Source of the DNA: Bradyrhizobium sp. CCBAU 53340
Lineage (GTDB): Bacteria; Pseudomonadota; Alphaproteobacteria; Rhizobiales; Xanthobacteraceae
NCBI RefSeq assembly: GCF_015291645.1
Contig: NZ_CP030055.1
Coordinates: 7,673,221-7,737,220 of the forward strand
Direction of reading: 5' to 3'
DNA: 64,000 bases
Under the pieces are notes generated by a model. It ran no database searches. It was given only the letters and a program-made list of their open reading frames with translations, and was not told where the DNA came from. Positions 18,879 through 29,731 of this stretch are shown here, one piece after another (positions within the stretch are counted from its first letter, which is position 1; every line of letters starts with the position of its first letter). The position numbers and the translations under genes are program-made.

Positions 18879-19844
18879 ATGGGGAAGCTGATCGACGAAT
18901 TCCGCAAGGGCTGGCAGGGCGTGGCGTCGCCATCGCTCGGCCTGAGCATTGCGTTTGCGGTGGCCTGCCTGCTGGTCGCGACCCTGGCCCGCTGGGGTCT
19001 CGCGCATGTGCGTCCCGACGTCTACTTCACGCCGTACTTCCCGGCGGTGTTCTTTGCGGCCGCCTTCGGAGGGCTCCGGATCGGCATCGTGACGGCGCTG
19101 GTCGGCGGCGTGCTCGGCGTCGTCGTGAATTTCGGCGATGCCTATGCCGATCGCGCGCGCTTCGCCCTGCTGACGCTCTATTGGGGCGTCTCCGCGCTGA
19201 CCATCTGGGGCGTCGAGCACTACCGCACGATGCTGGCGGAGCAGCGCCGGATCTCCAGGCGTCTGATCGAGGAGGAAGACTATCGCAAGGTGCTGGTCGA
19301 CGAACTGCAGCACCGGCTGAAAAACAAGCTGTCGACCGTGCATGCCGTGGTGCATCAGGTATTGCACGACCAGCCGCAGGTCTGGGCCAGGGTCGATCCG
19401 CGACTACGCTCGCTGGCCGCGACCGACGATCTGATCTCACGGATCGACAAGGCGGGCTGCGACATCCGCGATCTCCTGATCTCCGAGCTCGGCCCCTACG
19501 GCCATGTCCGCTTCACCCTCAACGGCGACCGCCTGTTCCTGCCGCCGAAGCTCGCGGTCACGCTGTCACTGATGTTTCACGAGCTCGCCACCAATGCCGG
19601 CAAATACGGCGCGTTCTCCTCGCCGCGGGGATTGTTGCAGGTGTCGTGGACCGTCAGCGACGATCGCCTGACCATCACGTGGGACGAAACCGAGGGACCG
19701 ACCATTGGCGAAATCTCCGCGCCCGGGTTCGGCACCAAGCTGCTGAACTCCGCACTGTCCGCCTTCGACGGCAAGACCGATATCTCCTATTTGAAGACCG
19801 GCCTGCATTGCATCATGCAATGTCGCATTCCCAAGAGCGAATAG
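18879..19844 (+). CDS. Membrane histidine kinase of the HWE/HisKA_2 type
   Basis: A 321-residue kinase. Residues 20-115 hold three to four membrane segments resembling the DUF4118 (KdpD-like) sensor region. The dimerisation box DELQHRLKNKLSTV puts the phosphorylated histidine at 145, and HELATNAGKYGA (Asn239) with FGTKLL form the ATP lid of the HisKA_2/HATPase pair. Such kinases often feed general stress response regulators (PhyR) in alphaproteobacteria, but no partner is encoded nearby. The ATG at 18879 opens the membrane domain. A perfect 12-bp hairpin follows the stop codon. Confidence 0.85.
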   Translation: MGKLIDEFRKGWQGVASPSLGLSIAFAVACLLVATLARWGLAHVRPDVYFTPYFPAVFFAAAFGGLRIGIVTALVGGVLGVVVNFGDAYADRARFALLTLYWGVSALTIWGVEHYRTMLAEQRRISRRLIEEEDYRKVLVDELQHRLKNKLSTVHAVVHQVLHDQPQVWARVDPRLRSLAATDDLISRIDKAGCDIRDLLISELGPYGHVRFTLNGDRLFLPPKLAVTLSLMFHELATNAGKYGAFSSPRGLLQVSWTVSDDRLTITWDETEGPTIGEISAPGFGTKLLNSALSAFDGKTDISYLKTGLHCIMQCRIPKSE

Positions 19845-19876
19845 CCGATAGTTCAAGTCGGCCTGATCGGTCGGGT

Positions 19877-19903
19877 TCACCTCTCCCCGACGGGGAGAGG
19901 TGA
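19877..19903. terminator. Hairpin after the HWE kinase (family E repeat)
   Basis: TCACCTCTCCCC pairs perfectly with GGGGAGAGGTGA around a GAC loop. There is no T tract, so it may be a terminator or simply a repeat; similar ends occur at 28805-28928. The rest of 19845-20160 shows no gene. Confidence 0.55.
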
Positions 19904-20160
19904 CAACTGCGGCTTCGGCGCAATGTCAATCAAAGCCATCCCACGATTGGAGCCGCCGCAAACGAAAGCAAACCGCGCATTATGCTCGCGCTTTCGCAAG
20001 CGACGTTGACCTTCTGTTAATGACGATCGGCGGCGCGCGTCGCATCGTCGCAAGTTTCTCGCAAAACACCCCCGTATTTCTTCGGACCCCTTAACCAAAC
20101 CTAAGAGGGAACTGCGCATGATCGCGCTCATTGCAAATGCGCGCTGAAACAACAAGATTC

Positions 20161-21906
20161 ATGACTTCTATGAACGACAATACATATAACGGCGCGAGTG
20201 AAGCCGAACTCGGATTTCTCAAGGAAATCGTTAGAATGCTGCCTGCCGGCCTGACCGTGCAGGACGCGCAGGGCAAGCTTCTGCTGGTCAACGATGTCGC
20301 CGCGTCCCAGCTCGGCATGGACGGCAGCCGCCCCTCGCCCGATCTCGCGCCGCGCCGCGCGGCTTGCCAGCAGGCACTCAACTCCGGCCAGTCTGTTGTC
20401 TCCGAAGAAGCGCTCCACGACGGGGCCGCTCGCCAGGTGCTGCTGACCACCCATCGTCCGGTCCGCCTTGCCGGACGCGAGCTCCTGATCTCGGCCTCCT
20501 CCGACATCACCGAGCAGAAGAATTTCGAGGACCAGCTGTTCCGCTCGGCCTATTTCGATGAGCTGACCGGCCTGCCCTCGCGGCGCGTAATCGAGCACCG
20601 CGCCAACAGCCTGCTGGCGCGCGACCACACGGCAGAGCGCTTTGCGCTGGCCTTTCTCGACGTCGACAATTTCAAGCACATCAACGACTATTACGGCCAT
20701 GCCGTCGGCGACGCGCTGCTGATCGAGCTGTCGAAGCGGCTCGGGCGCGACTTGCGCGATTCCGACATGCTATCGCGCATCTCCGGCGACGAATTTTTGC
20801 TGCTGCTCTCGCCGATCCAGAGCCAGGAGGAAGTCGCCGAGTTCATGCAGTCGACGCTGGAACGGCTGACCGCGCCGTTCTTCATCGACAATTCGGAGGT
20901 GTTCGCCTCGACCTCGGTCGGTGTCAGCCTTTATCCCGATCACGGCCGCAGCTTCGAAACGTTGCGCCAGAATGCCGATATCGCGATGTACCGCATCAAG
21001 AACAACGGCAAGGGATGCGCCGCCTTCTTCGATGCCGGCATGGAGCGCGAGGCCCTGGCGCGGATGAAGATCGAGCAGTCGTTGCGGCTCGCCATCCTCG
21101 AAAAGCGCTTCTGCTGCGCGTTCCAATCCAAGGTCGACATCCGCACCCAGGCGGTGAAGGGCATCGAAGCGCTGGTGCGCCTGCGCGACGACGAGGGCGT
21201 GATCCAGGCGCCCGGCTCGTTCATCGATCTCGCCAGCGAGCTCGGGCTGATCGACGAACTGACCCACCTCGTGCTGGCCGAGATCGTGAAATCGATCGAC
21301 CTGATCAATGACACCTTCGGCGCGGAAGCGACCATCAGTATCAACGTCGCCGCCAAACAGGCCGGCAACCCCGATTTCATGCGCGGGTTCGCGCAGGCGC
21401 TTCGGGACACCGGCTTTCCCCAGCGCTTCATGATCGAGGTGACGGAAGACGCCTTCGTCGCCAAGAATCATTTCCAGAGCGAGATTCTGCCGTTGTTCCG
21501 CAAGCTCGGCGTCGGCATCTCGATCGACGATTTCGGCACCGGCTATTCCTCGCTGTCGGCGCTCGCCGACATCACCGCCGACGAGATCAAGATCGACCGC
21601 TCCTTCATCACCGACATCCATAAACGGCCGCGCAGCCAGGGCATTCTGCGCGCGATCGAGTCCTTAAGCGAAGCGCTCGGCATGACCGTGATCGCCGAGG
21701 GTCTCGAAACCTACGAAGAGCTCGCCTATCTCCAGGCCGCGACCAAGATCCGCTACGCGCAGGGCTATTATTTCGCGCGGCCCATCTTCCTGGAAGAGCT
21801 GAGGCTCGCCACGCCGGCCTCGAGTGAGTCCCGCGCCAGCGTGTCCGCCCGTCCGGCGCAGCAGAACCGCCAGGGCTATTCGCGGGCGAGCGGGTATCGG
21901 CGATAA
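20161..21906 (+). CDS. Cyclic-di-GMP enzyme with PAS, GGDEF and EAL domains
   Basis: A 581-residue cytoplasmic protein. A PAS-like sensor covers about residues 15-120. The GGDEF domain (about 125-290) has SGDEF at 208-212, a variant known in active cyclases, and an RDSD inhibitory site five residues before it. The EAL domain follows, with EALVRL at 336-341 and later EVTED, IDDFGTGYSS, IKIDRSF and AEGLE, so the phosphodiesterase metal and catalytic positions look intact. It could make, break, or do both with c-di-GMP. The start is uncertain: ATG 20161 is used, with ATG 20170 and 20137 and TTG 20131 also possible. Confidence 0.85.
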   Translation: MTSMNDNTYNGASEAELGFLKEIVRMLPAGLTVQDAQGKLLLVNDVAASQLGMDGSRPSPDLAPRRAACQQALNSGQSVVSEEALHDGAARQVLLTTHRPVRLAGRELLISASSDITEQKNFEDQLFRSAYFDELTGLPSRRVIEHRANSLLARDHTAERFALAFLDVDNFKHINDYYGHAVGDALLIELSKRLGRDLRDSDMLSRISGDEFLLLLSPIQSQEEVAEFMQSTLERLTAPFFIDNSEVFASTSVGVSLYPDHGRSFETLRQNADIAMYRIKNNGKGCAAFFDAGMEREALARMKIEQSLRLAILEKRFCCAFQSKVDIRTQAVKGIEALVRLRDDEGVIQAPGSFIDLASELGLIDELTHLVLAEIVKSIDLINDTFGAEATISINVAAKQAGNPDFMRGFAQALRDTGFPQRFMIEVTEDAFVAKNHFQSEILPLFRKLGVGISIDDFGTGYSSLSALADITADEIKIDRSFITDIHKRPRSQGILRAIESLSEALGMTVIAEGLETYEELAYLQAATKIRYAQGYYFARPIFLEELRLATPASSESRASVSARPAQQNRQGYSRASGYRR

Positions 21907-21948
21907 GCCGACTGAGGCGTAGGACGCAAGAGCGGCGCGACACCTACC

Positions 21949-22092
21949 GCTGTCATACCGGGGCGCGAAGCGCGAACCCGGGATCCATAATCCCAGGGAG
22001 CGGTGTGACGCGAAGCTCCCACCCCGAGTCTTCGTCAAACTTCTCCCTGTGGGTATGGGTCCCGGGCTCGCTTCGCGCCCCGGGACGACAGC
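21949..22092. repeat. Intergenic palindromic repeat, family A (copy 6)
   Basis: It starts CTGTCATACCGGGGCGCGAAG and ends CTTCGCGCCCCGGGACGACAG; the arms (shown as CTGTCATACCGG and CTTCGCGCCCCGG for length) surround the CCCTGTGGGTATGGGTCCCGG spacer. It sits just upstream of the sigma54 activator gene. Confidence 0.85.
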
Positions 22093-22179
22093 AATTGCCG
22101 AGCTGCCTCAGGTGCCTTTTCCCCCTTTGAAATTACTGCCCTTTTGGTAATACACAGGCGGACCTCCCCGAGGCACGCC

Positions 22180-23622
<1,443 letters not shown>

Positions 23623-23664
23623 GATCCTTGACGCGGATGGAGTGGTAGCTGCTGCCAAACTCTC

Positions 23665-23825
23665 GGTGTCGTCCCGGACAAGCGTAAGCGCAGATCCGGG
23701 ATCCATAGCCACAGGATTGAGTTTGGAGAAGATTCGCAGTTGCCAGCTCGCGCCAAACCAAATTTCGTGGTTATGGGTCCCGGATCAGCGCTCCGCTTCG
23801 CTGCGCTTGTCCGGGACGACAGCGG
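23665..23825. repeat. Intergenic palindromic repeat, family A (copy 7)
   Basis: Left end GTGTCGTCCCGGACAAGCG and right end CGCTTGTCCGGGACGACAGC are inverted; GTGGTTATGGGTCCCGG lies inside. It separates the activator gene from the regulatory region of the permease. Confidence 0.85.
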
Positions 23826-23880
23826 AGTAAATGGCTCGCCGTCGTGCGTACTGCTCAGTCGCCTGAGCTCGTCTGAGTTT

Positions 23881-23906
23881 CGAGACTGATTTTGTCTGGA
23901 GTCTCG
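23881..23906. promoter_or_regulatory. Inverted repeat, candidate enhancer site for the sigma54 activator
   Basis: CGAGACT, twelve bases, then AGTCTCG. It is centred about 128 bp upstream of the predicted sigma54 start site, the usual distance for an enhancer-binding protein. That the adjacent activator binds it is inference. Confidence 0.5.
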
Positions 23907-23994
23907 GATTCCGGACACCTCGCCGGGCGCCTCGTTCCCCCTCCAGATGCGGAAATTGCCGGGTTTTCAGCCATATTGCGCAATGCCAATGCAG

Positions 23995-24011
23995 TTGGCG
24001 CGGGCCTTGCT
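23995..24011 (+). promoter_or_regulatory. Candidate sigma54 (-24/-12) promoter
   Basis: TTGGCGCGGGCCTTGCT matches the consensus TTGGCACG-N4-TTGCT at every fixed position except one (A to G), with exactly 10 bp between the invariant GG and GC. The predicted start is near 24022, fifty bases before the permease ATG at 24072. Confidence 0.7.
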
Positions 24012-24071
24012 CTTCGCTTTGCACAATGACGCATGCTGCACATGCGCATTCGCAACCAGGGAGGACGCAAG

Positions 24072-25376
24072 ATGAGTGAAGCGATCTCAGTCCATCAGCT
24101 TCAGGCGAAACAGCCCTCGCACGTCACGGTCGCCACCGCGAGCCTGATCGGCACGGCCATCGAGTGGTACGATTTTTTCCTCTACGGCACCGCCGCGGCG
24201 CTGATCTTCAACAAGCTGTTCTTCCCGACCTTCGACCCCATGATGGGCACGCTGCTGGCGTTCGCGACCTACGCGCTCGGCTTCATCGCGCGTCCGCTCG
24301 GCGGCGTCGTGTTCGGGCATTACGGCGACAAGATCGGCCGCAAGACCATGCTGTATCTGACGCTGCTGATCATGGGCGCGGCGACGGCGGCGATCGGCTT
24401 CCTGCCGACCTATGAAACCGCCGGCATCGGGGCTGCGATCCTGCTCGTCACCTGCCGTCTGGTCCAGGGCTTCGGCCTCGGGGGCGAATGGGGCGGCGCG
24501 GTGCTGATGGCGGTCGAGCATGCGCCGGAAGACAAGAAAGGGTTCTATGGCAGTTGGCCGCAGCTCGGGGCGCCGCTCGGCCTCGTGCTCGGTACGCTGG
24601 TCTTCTCGGTGGTGTCGGCGATGCTGACGGACGCCCAGCTCCTTGCCTGGGGTTGGCGCATCCCGTTCCTGTTCTCGATCGCGCTGGTGCTGGTCGGCCT
24701 GTGGATCCGCTTCACCATCGCGGAATCTCCCGAGTTCCAGAAGGTCAAGGACTCCAAGCAGGAAGTGAAGATGCCGATCGTCGACGCGATCAGGATGTAT
24801 CCCAAGAACATCCTGCTCGCGATGGGCGCGCGCTTTGCGGAGAACGGCTTCTTCTACATCTACGCCACCTTCGTGCTGGCCTATGCGACACAATCGCTCG
24901 GCATGAACAAGCAGGACATGCTGAACGGCGTGCTGATCGCCGCCGCGATCGAGACCTTCACCATCCCCGCCTTCGGCGCGCTGTCGGACCGGATCGGGCG
25001 GCGGCCGATCTACATTTTCGGCGCGGTATTTTCCGCGCTGATGTCGTTCCCGCTGTTCATGCTGCTGGCGACCAAGAACCCGCATACGGCCTGGATCGCC
25101 ATCGTGCTGGGCCTCGCCATCGGGCATGCGGCGATGTACGGTCCGCAGGCGAGCTTCCTGTCGGAGCTGTTCGGCACCAAGGTGCGCTATAGCGGCGTCT
25201 CGCTCGGCTACAACCTCGCCTCGATCTTCGCCGGCGCGCTGTCGCCGTTGATCGCGACGGGCCTGATGACGGCCTATGCGCCCGCGACCTGGCCGGTCTC
25301 GCTCTACATGATCGCGCTCGCTATCATCACGGTGGTCTCGGTCTATTTCGCCACCGAGACGCGCAAGGCCGGTTAG
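24072..25376 (+). CDS. MFS transporter of the metabolite:H+ symporter (MHS) family
   Basis: A 434-residue inner-membrane symporter with about twelve helices. It starts with the MHS hallmark IGTAIEWYDFFLYGTAAAL, has motif A GDKIGRKTM after helix 2, QGFGLGGEWGGA in helix 4, and a second motif A copy SDRIGRRP in the middle. MHS proteins import organic acids and betaines (shikimate, alpha-ketoglutarate, proline/betaine). The ATG at 24072 has GGGAGGA upstream. The sigma54 promoter and neighbouring CoA-transferase point to an organic acid that is activated to a CoA ester; the exact substrate is unknown. Confidence 0.9.
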   Translation: MSEAISVHQLQAKQPSHVTVATASLIGTAIEWYDFFLYGTAAALIFNKLFFPTFDPMMGTLLAFATYALGFIARPLGGVVFGHYGDKIGRKTMLYLTLLIMGAATAAIGFLPTYETAGIGAAILLVTCRLVQGFGLGGEWGGAVLMAVEHAPEDKKGFYGSWPQLGAPLGLVLGTLVFSVVSAMLTDAQLLAWGWRIPFLFSIALVLVGLWIRFTIAESPEFQKVKDSKQEVKMPIVDAIRMYPKNILLAMGARFAENGFFYIYATFVLAYATQSLGMNKQDMLNGVLIAAAIETFTIPAFGALSDRIGRRPIYIFGAVFSALMSFPLFMLLATKNPHTAWIAIVLGLAIGHAAMYGPQASFLSELFGTKVRYSGVSLGYNLASIFAGALSPLIATGLMTAYAPATWPVSLYMIALAIITVVSVYFATETRKAG

Positions 25377-25405
25377 CCCCGGCCCGACCGCAGGCTACAA
25401 ATATC

Positions 25406-25429
25406 GGAGCGGCCATCGAAGGCCGCTCC
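25406..25429. other. Hairpin between permease and CoA-transferase genes
   Basis: GGAGCGGCC and GGCCGCTCC form a perfect 9-bp stem with loop ATCGAA, 29 nt after the permease stop. There is no T tract; it could dampen read-through or protect the upstream transcript. Confidence 0.5.
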
Positions 25430-25457
25430 CGACAAGATCAACATGGGAGAACACGCC

Positions 25458-27506
25458 GTGAGCCAGCATCCTGCCTTGGCTTACCTGCCCAATTCCGAGA
25501 AGGGCAAGATCGTCACGGCGACTGAAGCCGTGATGCTGATCCGCGACGGCGACACGGTCGCCACCGGCGGCTTCGTCGGCATCGGCTTTGCCGAGGAGAT
25601 CGCGCTGGCGCTGGAGGAGGTCTATCTGGCGAGCGAGGGCGATGCGCCCTACACGCAAGGCAAGCCGCGCAACCTGACGCTGGTCTATGCCGCGGGCCAG
25701 GGCGACGGCAAACACCGCGGCCTCAATCATTTCGCGCATGAAGGCCTCGTCCGCCGCGTGATCGGCGGCCATTGGGGCCTTGCGCCGAAATTGCAACAGC
25801 TTGCGATCGCAAACCAGATCGAGGCCTACAACCTGCCGCAGGGCGTGATCACGCATCTGTTCCGCGACATCGCAGCACATCGGCCAGCCCACGTCACGCG
25901 CGTCGGCATCGGCACCTTCGTCGACCCCCGGCACGGCGGCGGCAAGCTCAATGCGCGCACCACCGAGGACATGGTGGAGCTGATCACGCTACGCGGCGAG
26001 GAATGCCTGCTGTATCGGACGTTCCCGATCAATGTCGGGATCATCCGCGCCACCACAGGCGATCCCGACGGCAATCTGACCATGGAGAAGGAGGCACTGA
26101 CGCTGGAAGCGCTGGCGATCGCCATGGCCGCGCATAATTCCGGCGGCATCGTCATCGCCCAGGTCGAGCGGGTCGCCGAGAGCGGCAGCCTCAACCCGCG
26201 CCAGGTCAAGATCCCCGGCGTGCTGGTCGACTGCGTCGTCGTGGCCAAGCCCGAGCATCACTGGCAGACCTTTGGCACGCAGTACAACCCGGCCTATTCC
26301 AGCGAAATCCGGGTGCGCGCGACCTCGCTGCCTGAAATGCCGATGAGCGAGCGCAAGATCATCGCGCGCCGCGCGGCTTTCGAGCTGAAGGCCAACAGCG
26401 TCGTCAATCTCGGCATCGGCATGCCCGAAGGGATTGCCTCCGTCGCCAATGAAGAGCGCATCATCGACCTCATCACGCTGACGGCGGAGCCCGGCGTGAT
26501 CGGCGGCATTCCCGCCAGCGGCATCGATTTCGGCGCGGCAATCAACACCCAGGCGGTGATCGACCAGCCCTATCAGTTCGACTTCTACGACGGCGGCGGG
26601 CTGGATGCCGCCTTTCTCGGGTTGGCGCAGGTCGATCGCACCGGCAATCTCAATGTCAGCAAGTTCGGGCCGAAGCTCGCCGGCGCCGGCGGCTTCATCA
26701 ATATCAGCCAGAACGCCAAGGAGGTCGTGTTCGTCGGCACCTTTGCCGCCGGCAAGCAGCGGATCGCCGTCAACGACGGACAGCTCGCCATTGTCGAGGA
26801 GGCGAAATCCCGCAAATTCGTCGATCACGTCGAGCACGTCACCTTCAGCGGTCCCTTCGCCGCTGCGCGCGGACAGCGCGTGCTTTACGTGACCGAGCGC
26901 TGCGTCTTCGCGCTCCGGCCCGACGGGCTCGAGCTCACGGAGGTCGCGCCCGGCATCGACATCGAGCGCGATATCCTGCGCCTGATGGATTTCAAGCCGC
27001 TGATCCCGCGCGATCCGAGCCTGATGGATGCGCGCATCTTCCGCGAAGGTCCCATGGATCTGCGCGAACGGCTGCTGACCATCCCGCTCGACCAGCGCTT
27101 CACCCTCGACGAGGACCAGAACCTGTTCTTCATCAACCTCGAGCGCTATCCCTTGCGCAGCAAGGCCGAGATCGACGAGATCGGACGGATTGTCGCGGCC
27201 AGGCTCGGCCCGCTCGGCCGCAAGGTCTACGCCATCGTCAATTATGACAACTTCTCGATCCTGCCCGAGCTACTGGACGATTATTCGGCCATGGTGCGCA
27301 GCCTGGTCGACCGCTTCTATGTCGGCGTGTCGCGCTACACCACATCAGGCTTCCTGCGCATCAAGCTCGGCGAGGCGCTGGAGCGGCGCGGCGTCGCGCC
27401 ACATATTTTCGAGAGTGCGGAGGAAGCGCAGTCGGATTGGCGGCAGGTCGAGGGCGCGCCTCCGATCTCCGGCGAGCCGCCTCCCGCGCGGCAAGCTCAA
27501 AAATAA
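25458..27506 (+). CDS. Acyl-CoA:carboxylate CoA-transferase (YdiF/propionate CoA-transferase type) with C-terminal extension
   Basis: A 682-residue single-chain family I CoA-transferase in which alpha and beta subunits are fused, as in YdiF and propionate CoA-transferase. The glycine-rich [17 protein letters not shown] and [10 protein letters not shown] belong to the alpha half; [11 protein letters not shown] and [11 protein letters not shown], with the covalent-intermediate glutamate about residue 344, belong to the beta half. Family members are about 520-530 residues; here about 150 more follow (from [13 protein letters not shown] on), with no motif I recognise. The GTG at 25458 has GGGAGAA upstream; ATG 25443 is an alternative. 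It probably activates the acid imported by the flanking transporters. Confidence 0.87.
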   Translation: MSQHPALAYLPNSEKGKIVTATEAVMLIRDGDTVATGGFVGIGFAEEIALALEEVYLASEGDAPYTQGKPRNLTLVYAAGQGDGKHRGLNHFAHEGLVRRVIGGHWGLAPKLQQLAIANQIEAYNLPQGVITHLFRDIAAHRPAHVTRVGIGTFVDPRHGGGKLNARTTEDMVELITLRGEECLLYRTFPINVGIIRATTGDPDGNLTMEKEALTLEALAIAMAAHNSGGIVIAQVERVAESGSLNPRQVKIPGVLVDCVVVAKPEHHWQTFGTQYNPAYSSEIRVRATSLPEMPMSERKIIARRAAFELKANSVVNLGIGMPEGIASVANEERIIDLITLTAEPGVIGGIPASGIDFGAAINTQAVIDQPYQFDFYDGGGLDAAFLGLAQVDRTGNLNVSKFGPKLAGAGGFINISQNAKEVVFVGTFAAGKQRIAVNDGQLAIVEEAKSRKFVDHVEHVTFSGPFAAARGQRVLYVTERCVFALRPDGLELTEVAPGIDIERDILRLMDFKPLIPRDPSLMDARIFREGPMDLRERLLTIPLDQRFTLDEDQNLFFINLERYPLRSKAEIDEIGRIVAARLGPLGRKVYAIVNYDNFSILPELLDDYSAMVRSLVDRFYVGVSRYTTSGFLRIKLGEALERRGVAPHIFESAEEAQSDWRQVEGAPPISGEPPPARQAQK

Positions 27507-27611
27507 TGCATGCTCGCCTACCGATACAGTCGACCGGAAGGTTGAATTGCAATGTTCACACCGTTGTGCAAATCGCTATTGCCGAGAAACTTTAAATCAG
27601 GAGGGACCATC

Positions 27612-28796
27612 GTGCGTCGATCATTTGTCATAACAACAACCATTCTCGCGCTCGCCGCGGGCGTGTCCGCGCACGCCGATGACCTCAAGGTCGCGCTGAT
27701 CTACGGCAAGACCGGTCCGCTGGAGGCCTATGCCAAGCAGACCGAGACCGGCCTGCAGATGGGCTTTGAATACGCCACCAAGGGCACCATGACGATCGAC
27801 GGTCGCAAGATCGTCATCATCCCCAAGGACGACCAGAGCAAGCCGGACCTTGCCAAGACGGCACTCGCCGAGGCCTATCAGGACGACAAGGCCGACATCG
27901 CCATCGGCACCACCTTCTCGGCCGCGGCGCTGGCGATGCTCCCCGTCGCCGAAGAGAACAAGAAGATCCTGATCGTCGAGCCCGCCGTCGCGGATCAGAT
28001 TACCGGCGAGAAGTGGAATCGCTACATCTTCCGCACCGCGCGCAACTCATCGCAGGATGCGATCTCGAATGCGGTCGCGATCGGCAAGCAGGGCGTCACC
28101 GTCGCGACGCTGGCGCAAGACTATGCCTTCGGCCGCGACGGCGTCGCCGCCTTCAAGGAGGCGCTGGCCAAGACCGGCGCGACGCTCGCCGCGGAGGAAT
28201 ATGCTCCGACCTCGACCACCGACTTCACCGCGGTCGGCCAGCGCCTGTTTGATGCGCTGAAGGATAAGCCCGGCCGCAAGGTGATCTGGGTGATCTGGGC
28301 CGGCGCCGGCAATCCGCTGGCGAAACTCCAGGACATGGACCCGAAGCGTTACGGCATCGAGCTCTCCACCGGCGGCAACATCTTGCCGGCGCTCGCCGCC
28401 TATAAGAGCCTGCCCGGCATGGAAGGCGCGACCTATTACTACTACGACATCCCGAAGAACCCGGTGAACGACTGGCTGGTCGCCGAGCACCAGAAGCGCT
28501 TCAACTCGCCGCCGGACTTCTTCACCGCGGGCGGCTTTGCGGCTGCAATGTCCGTCGTCGCCGCCGTCACCAAGGCGAAGTCGACCGACACCGAGAAGCT
28601 GATCACGGCGATGGAAGGCATGGAGTTCGACACGCCGAAGGGCAAGATGGTGTTCCGCAAAGAAGACCATCAGGCACTGCAGAGCATGTATCACTTCAAG
28701 GTCAAGGTCGATCCGAACGTCGCCTGGGCCATTCTCGAGCCGGTGCGCGAGCTAAAGATCGAGGACATGGACGTTCCGATCCGCAACAAGCGGTGA
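27612..28796 (+). CDS. ABC transporter substrate-binding protein, branched-chain amino acid type
   Basis: A 394-residue periplasmic binding protein of the LivJ/LivK (Peripla_BP_6) family. The GTG start at 27612 has AGGAGG 6 nt upstream and opens a signal peptide that ends in SAHADD. The mature part begins LKVALIYGKTGPLEAYAKQT, the family's first strand and binding loop. It leads a cluster with two ATPases and two permeases. In Rhizobiales such HAAT systems carry amino acids but also aromatic acids, urea and dicarboxylates; its place behind a CoA-transferase makes a carboxylate ligand plausible. Confidence 0.9.
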   Translation: MRRSFVITTTILALAAGVSAHADDLKVALIYGKTGPLEAYAKQTETGLQMGFEYATKGTMTIDGRKIVIIPKDDQSKPDLAKTALAEAYQDDKADIAIGTTFSAAALAMLPVAEENKKILIVEPAVADQITGEKWNRYIFRTARNSSQDAISNAVAIGKQGVTVATLAQDYAFGRDGVAAFKEALAKTGATLAAEEYAPTSTTDFTAVGQRLFDALKDKPGRKVIWVIWAGAGNPLAKLQDMDPKRYGIELSTGGNILPALAAYKSLPGMEGATYYYYDIPKNPVNDWLVAEHQKRFNSPPDFFTAGGFAAAMSVVAAVTKAKSTDTEKLITAMEGMEFDTPKGKMVFRKEDHQALQSMYHFKVKVDPNVAWAILEPVRELKIEDMDVPIRNKR

Positions 28797-28804
28797 GCGT
28801 GCTT

Positions 28805-28928
28805 CACCTCTCCCATAGGGAGAGGTCGCGCCGAAGGCGCGGGTGAGGGGTTCCGAACTTTCGTGGGACCCGAGCCCCCTCACCCGATTTGCTGCGCAAA
28901 TCGACCTCTCCCCGTTGGGGAGAGGTGT
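28805..28928. repeat. Intergenic repeat, family E
   Basis: CACCTCTCCCATAGGGAGAGGT is a hairpin at the left end (CACCTCTCCC / GGGAGAGG), and CGACCTCTCCCCGTTGGGGAG is one at the right (GACCTCTCCCC / GGGGAGAGGTG). The centre has GGGTGAGGGGTTCC paired with CCCCTCACCC. It lies inside the transporter cluster, between binding protein and ATPase, and may lower downstream expression. Confidence 0.8.
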
Positions 28929-28954
28929 CACAACCGGCGACGAATTTGGCTCCA

Positions 28955-29731
28955 ATGACGCTTTCCCTCGAAACCCGCGACCTCACCATCCGTTTCGGCG
29001 GCCATGTCGCGGTCAACAATGTCAGCTGTACGTTCCGCCCGGGCGAGCTCACCGCCATCGTCGGGCCGAACGGCGCCGGCAAGACCACCTATTTCAATCT
29101 GATCTCGGGTCAGCTGCGCGCTTCCAGCGGAAGCATCCTGTTCGACGGCACCGACATCACCCAGCACTCCGCGCCGCTGCGCACCCGCGCGGGGCTTGGG
29201 CGCGCATTCCAGCTCACCAACCTCTTTCCGAATCTCTCCGTCGAAGAGAACGTCCGCCTGGCCGTGCAGGCGGCGAACGGCACCCATTACGATATGCTGC
29301 GGCCCTGGATGGTCCGCCGCGATCTGATCGCGCGCGCCGATGGCATCCTCGACCAGGTCGCGCTCGGCAATCGCCGCAGCGTCGCCGCGACCGCGCTGTC
29401 GCATGGCGACCAGCGCAAGCTCGAGGTCGCGCTGATGATGGCGCTGGAGCCAAAGGTCTTCATGTTCGACGAGCCGACCGCCGGCATGAGCATCGACGAG
29501 GTGCCGGTCGTTTTGAACCTGATCGCGCAGCTCAAGCAGGACAAGAGCAAGATCATTCTGCTGGTCGAGCACAAGATGGACGTGGTGCGCTCGCTCGCCG
29601 ACCGCATCATCGTGCTGCACAACGGCCAGCTCGTCGCCGACGGCGCACCTGCCGAGGTGATCGCCTCGCCGATCGTGCAGGAAGCCTATCTCGGCGTCGC
29701 CCCCAAGAGCGCTGCAGGGAGTGCAGCATGA
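28955..29731 (+). CDS. livG: ABC transporter ATP-binding protein, LivG type
   Basis: A 258-residue ABC ATPase with Walker A GPNGAGKTT, family-typical Q-loop FQLTNLFPNLSVEENV, a signature that reads LSHGDQRKLE, and Walker B VFMFDEPTAGM. The LSHGDQ signature in place of LSGGQ is seen in urea- and amino-acid-type LivG proteins. It pairs with the LivF protein to drive the two permeases. The ATG at 28955 (MTLSLETRD) is used; the upstream frame belongs to the repeat. Its TGA overlaps the next ATG (ATGA), so translation is coupled. Confidence 0.9.
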   Translation: MTLSLETRDLTIRFGGHVAVNNVSCTFRPGELTAIVGPNGAGKTTYFNLISGQLRASSGSILFDGTDITQHSAPLRTRAGLGRAFQLTNLFPNLSVEENVRLAVQAANGTHYDMLRPWMVRRDLIARADGILDQVALGNRRSVAATALSHGDQRKLEVALMMALEPKVFMFDEPTAGMSIDEVPVVLNLIAQLKQDKSKIILLVEHKMDVVRSLADRIIVLHNGQLVADGAPAEVIASPIVQEAYLGVAPKSAAGSAA

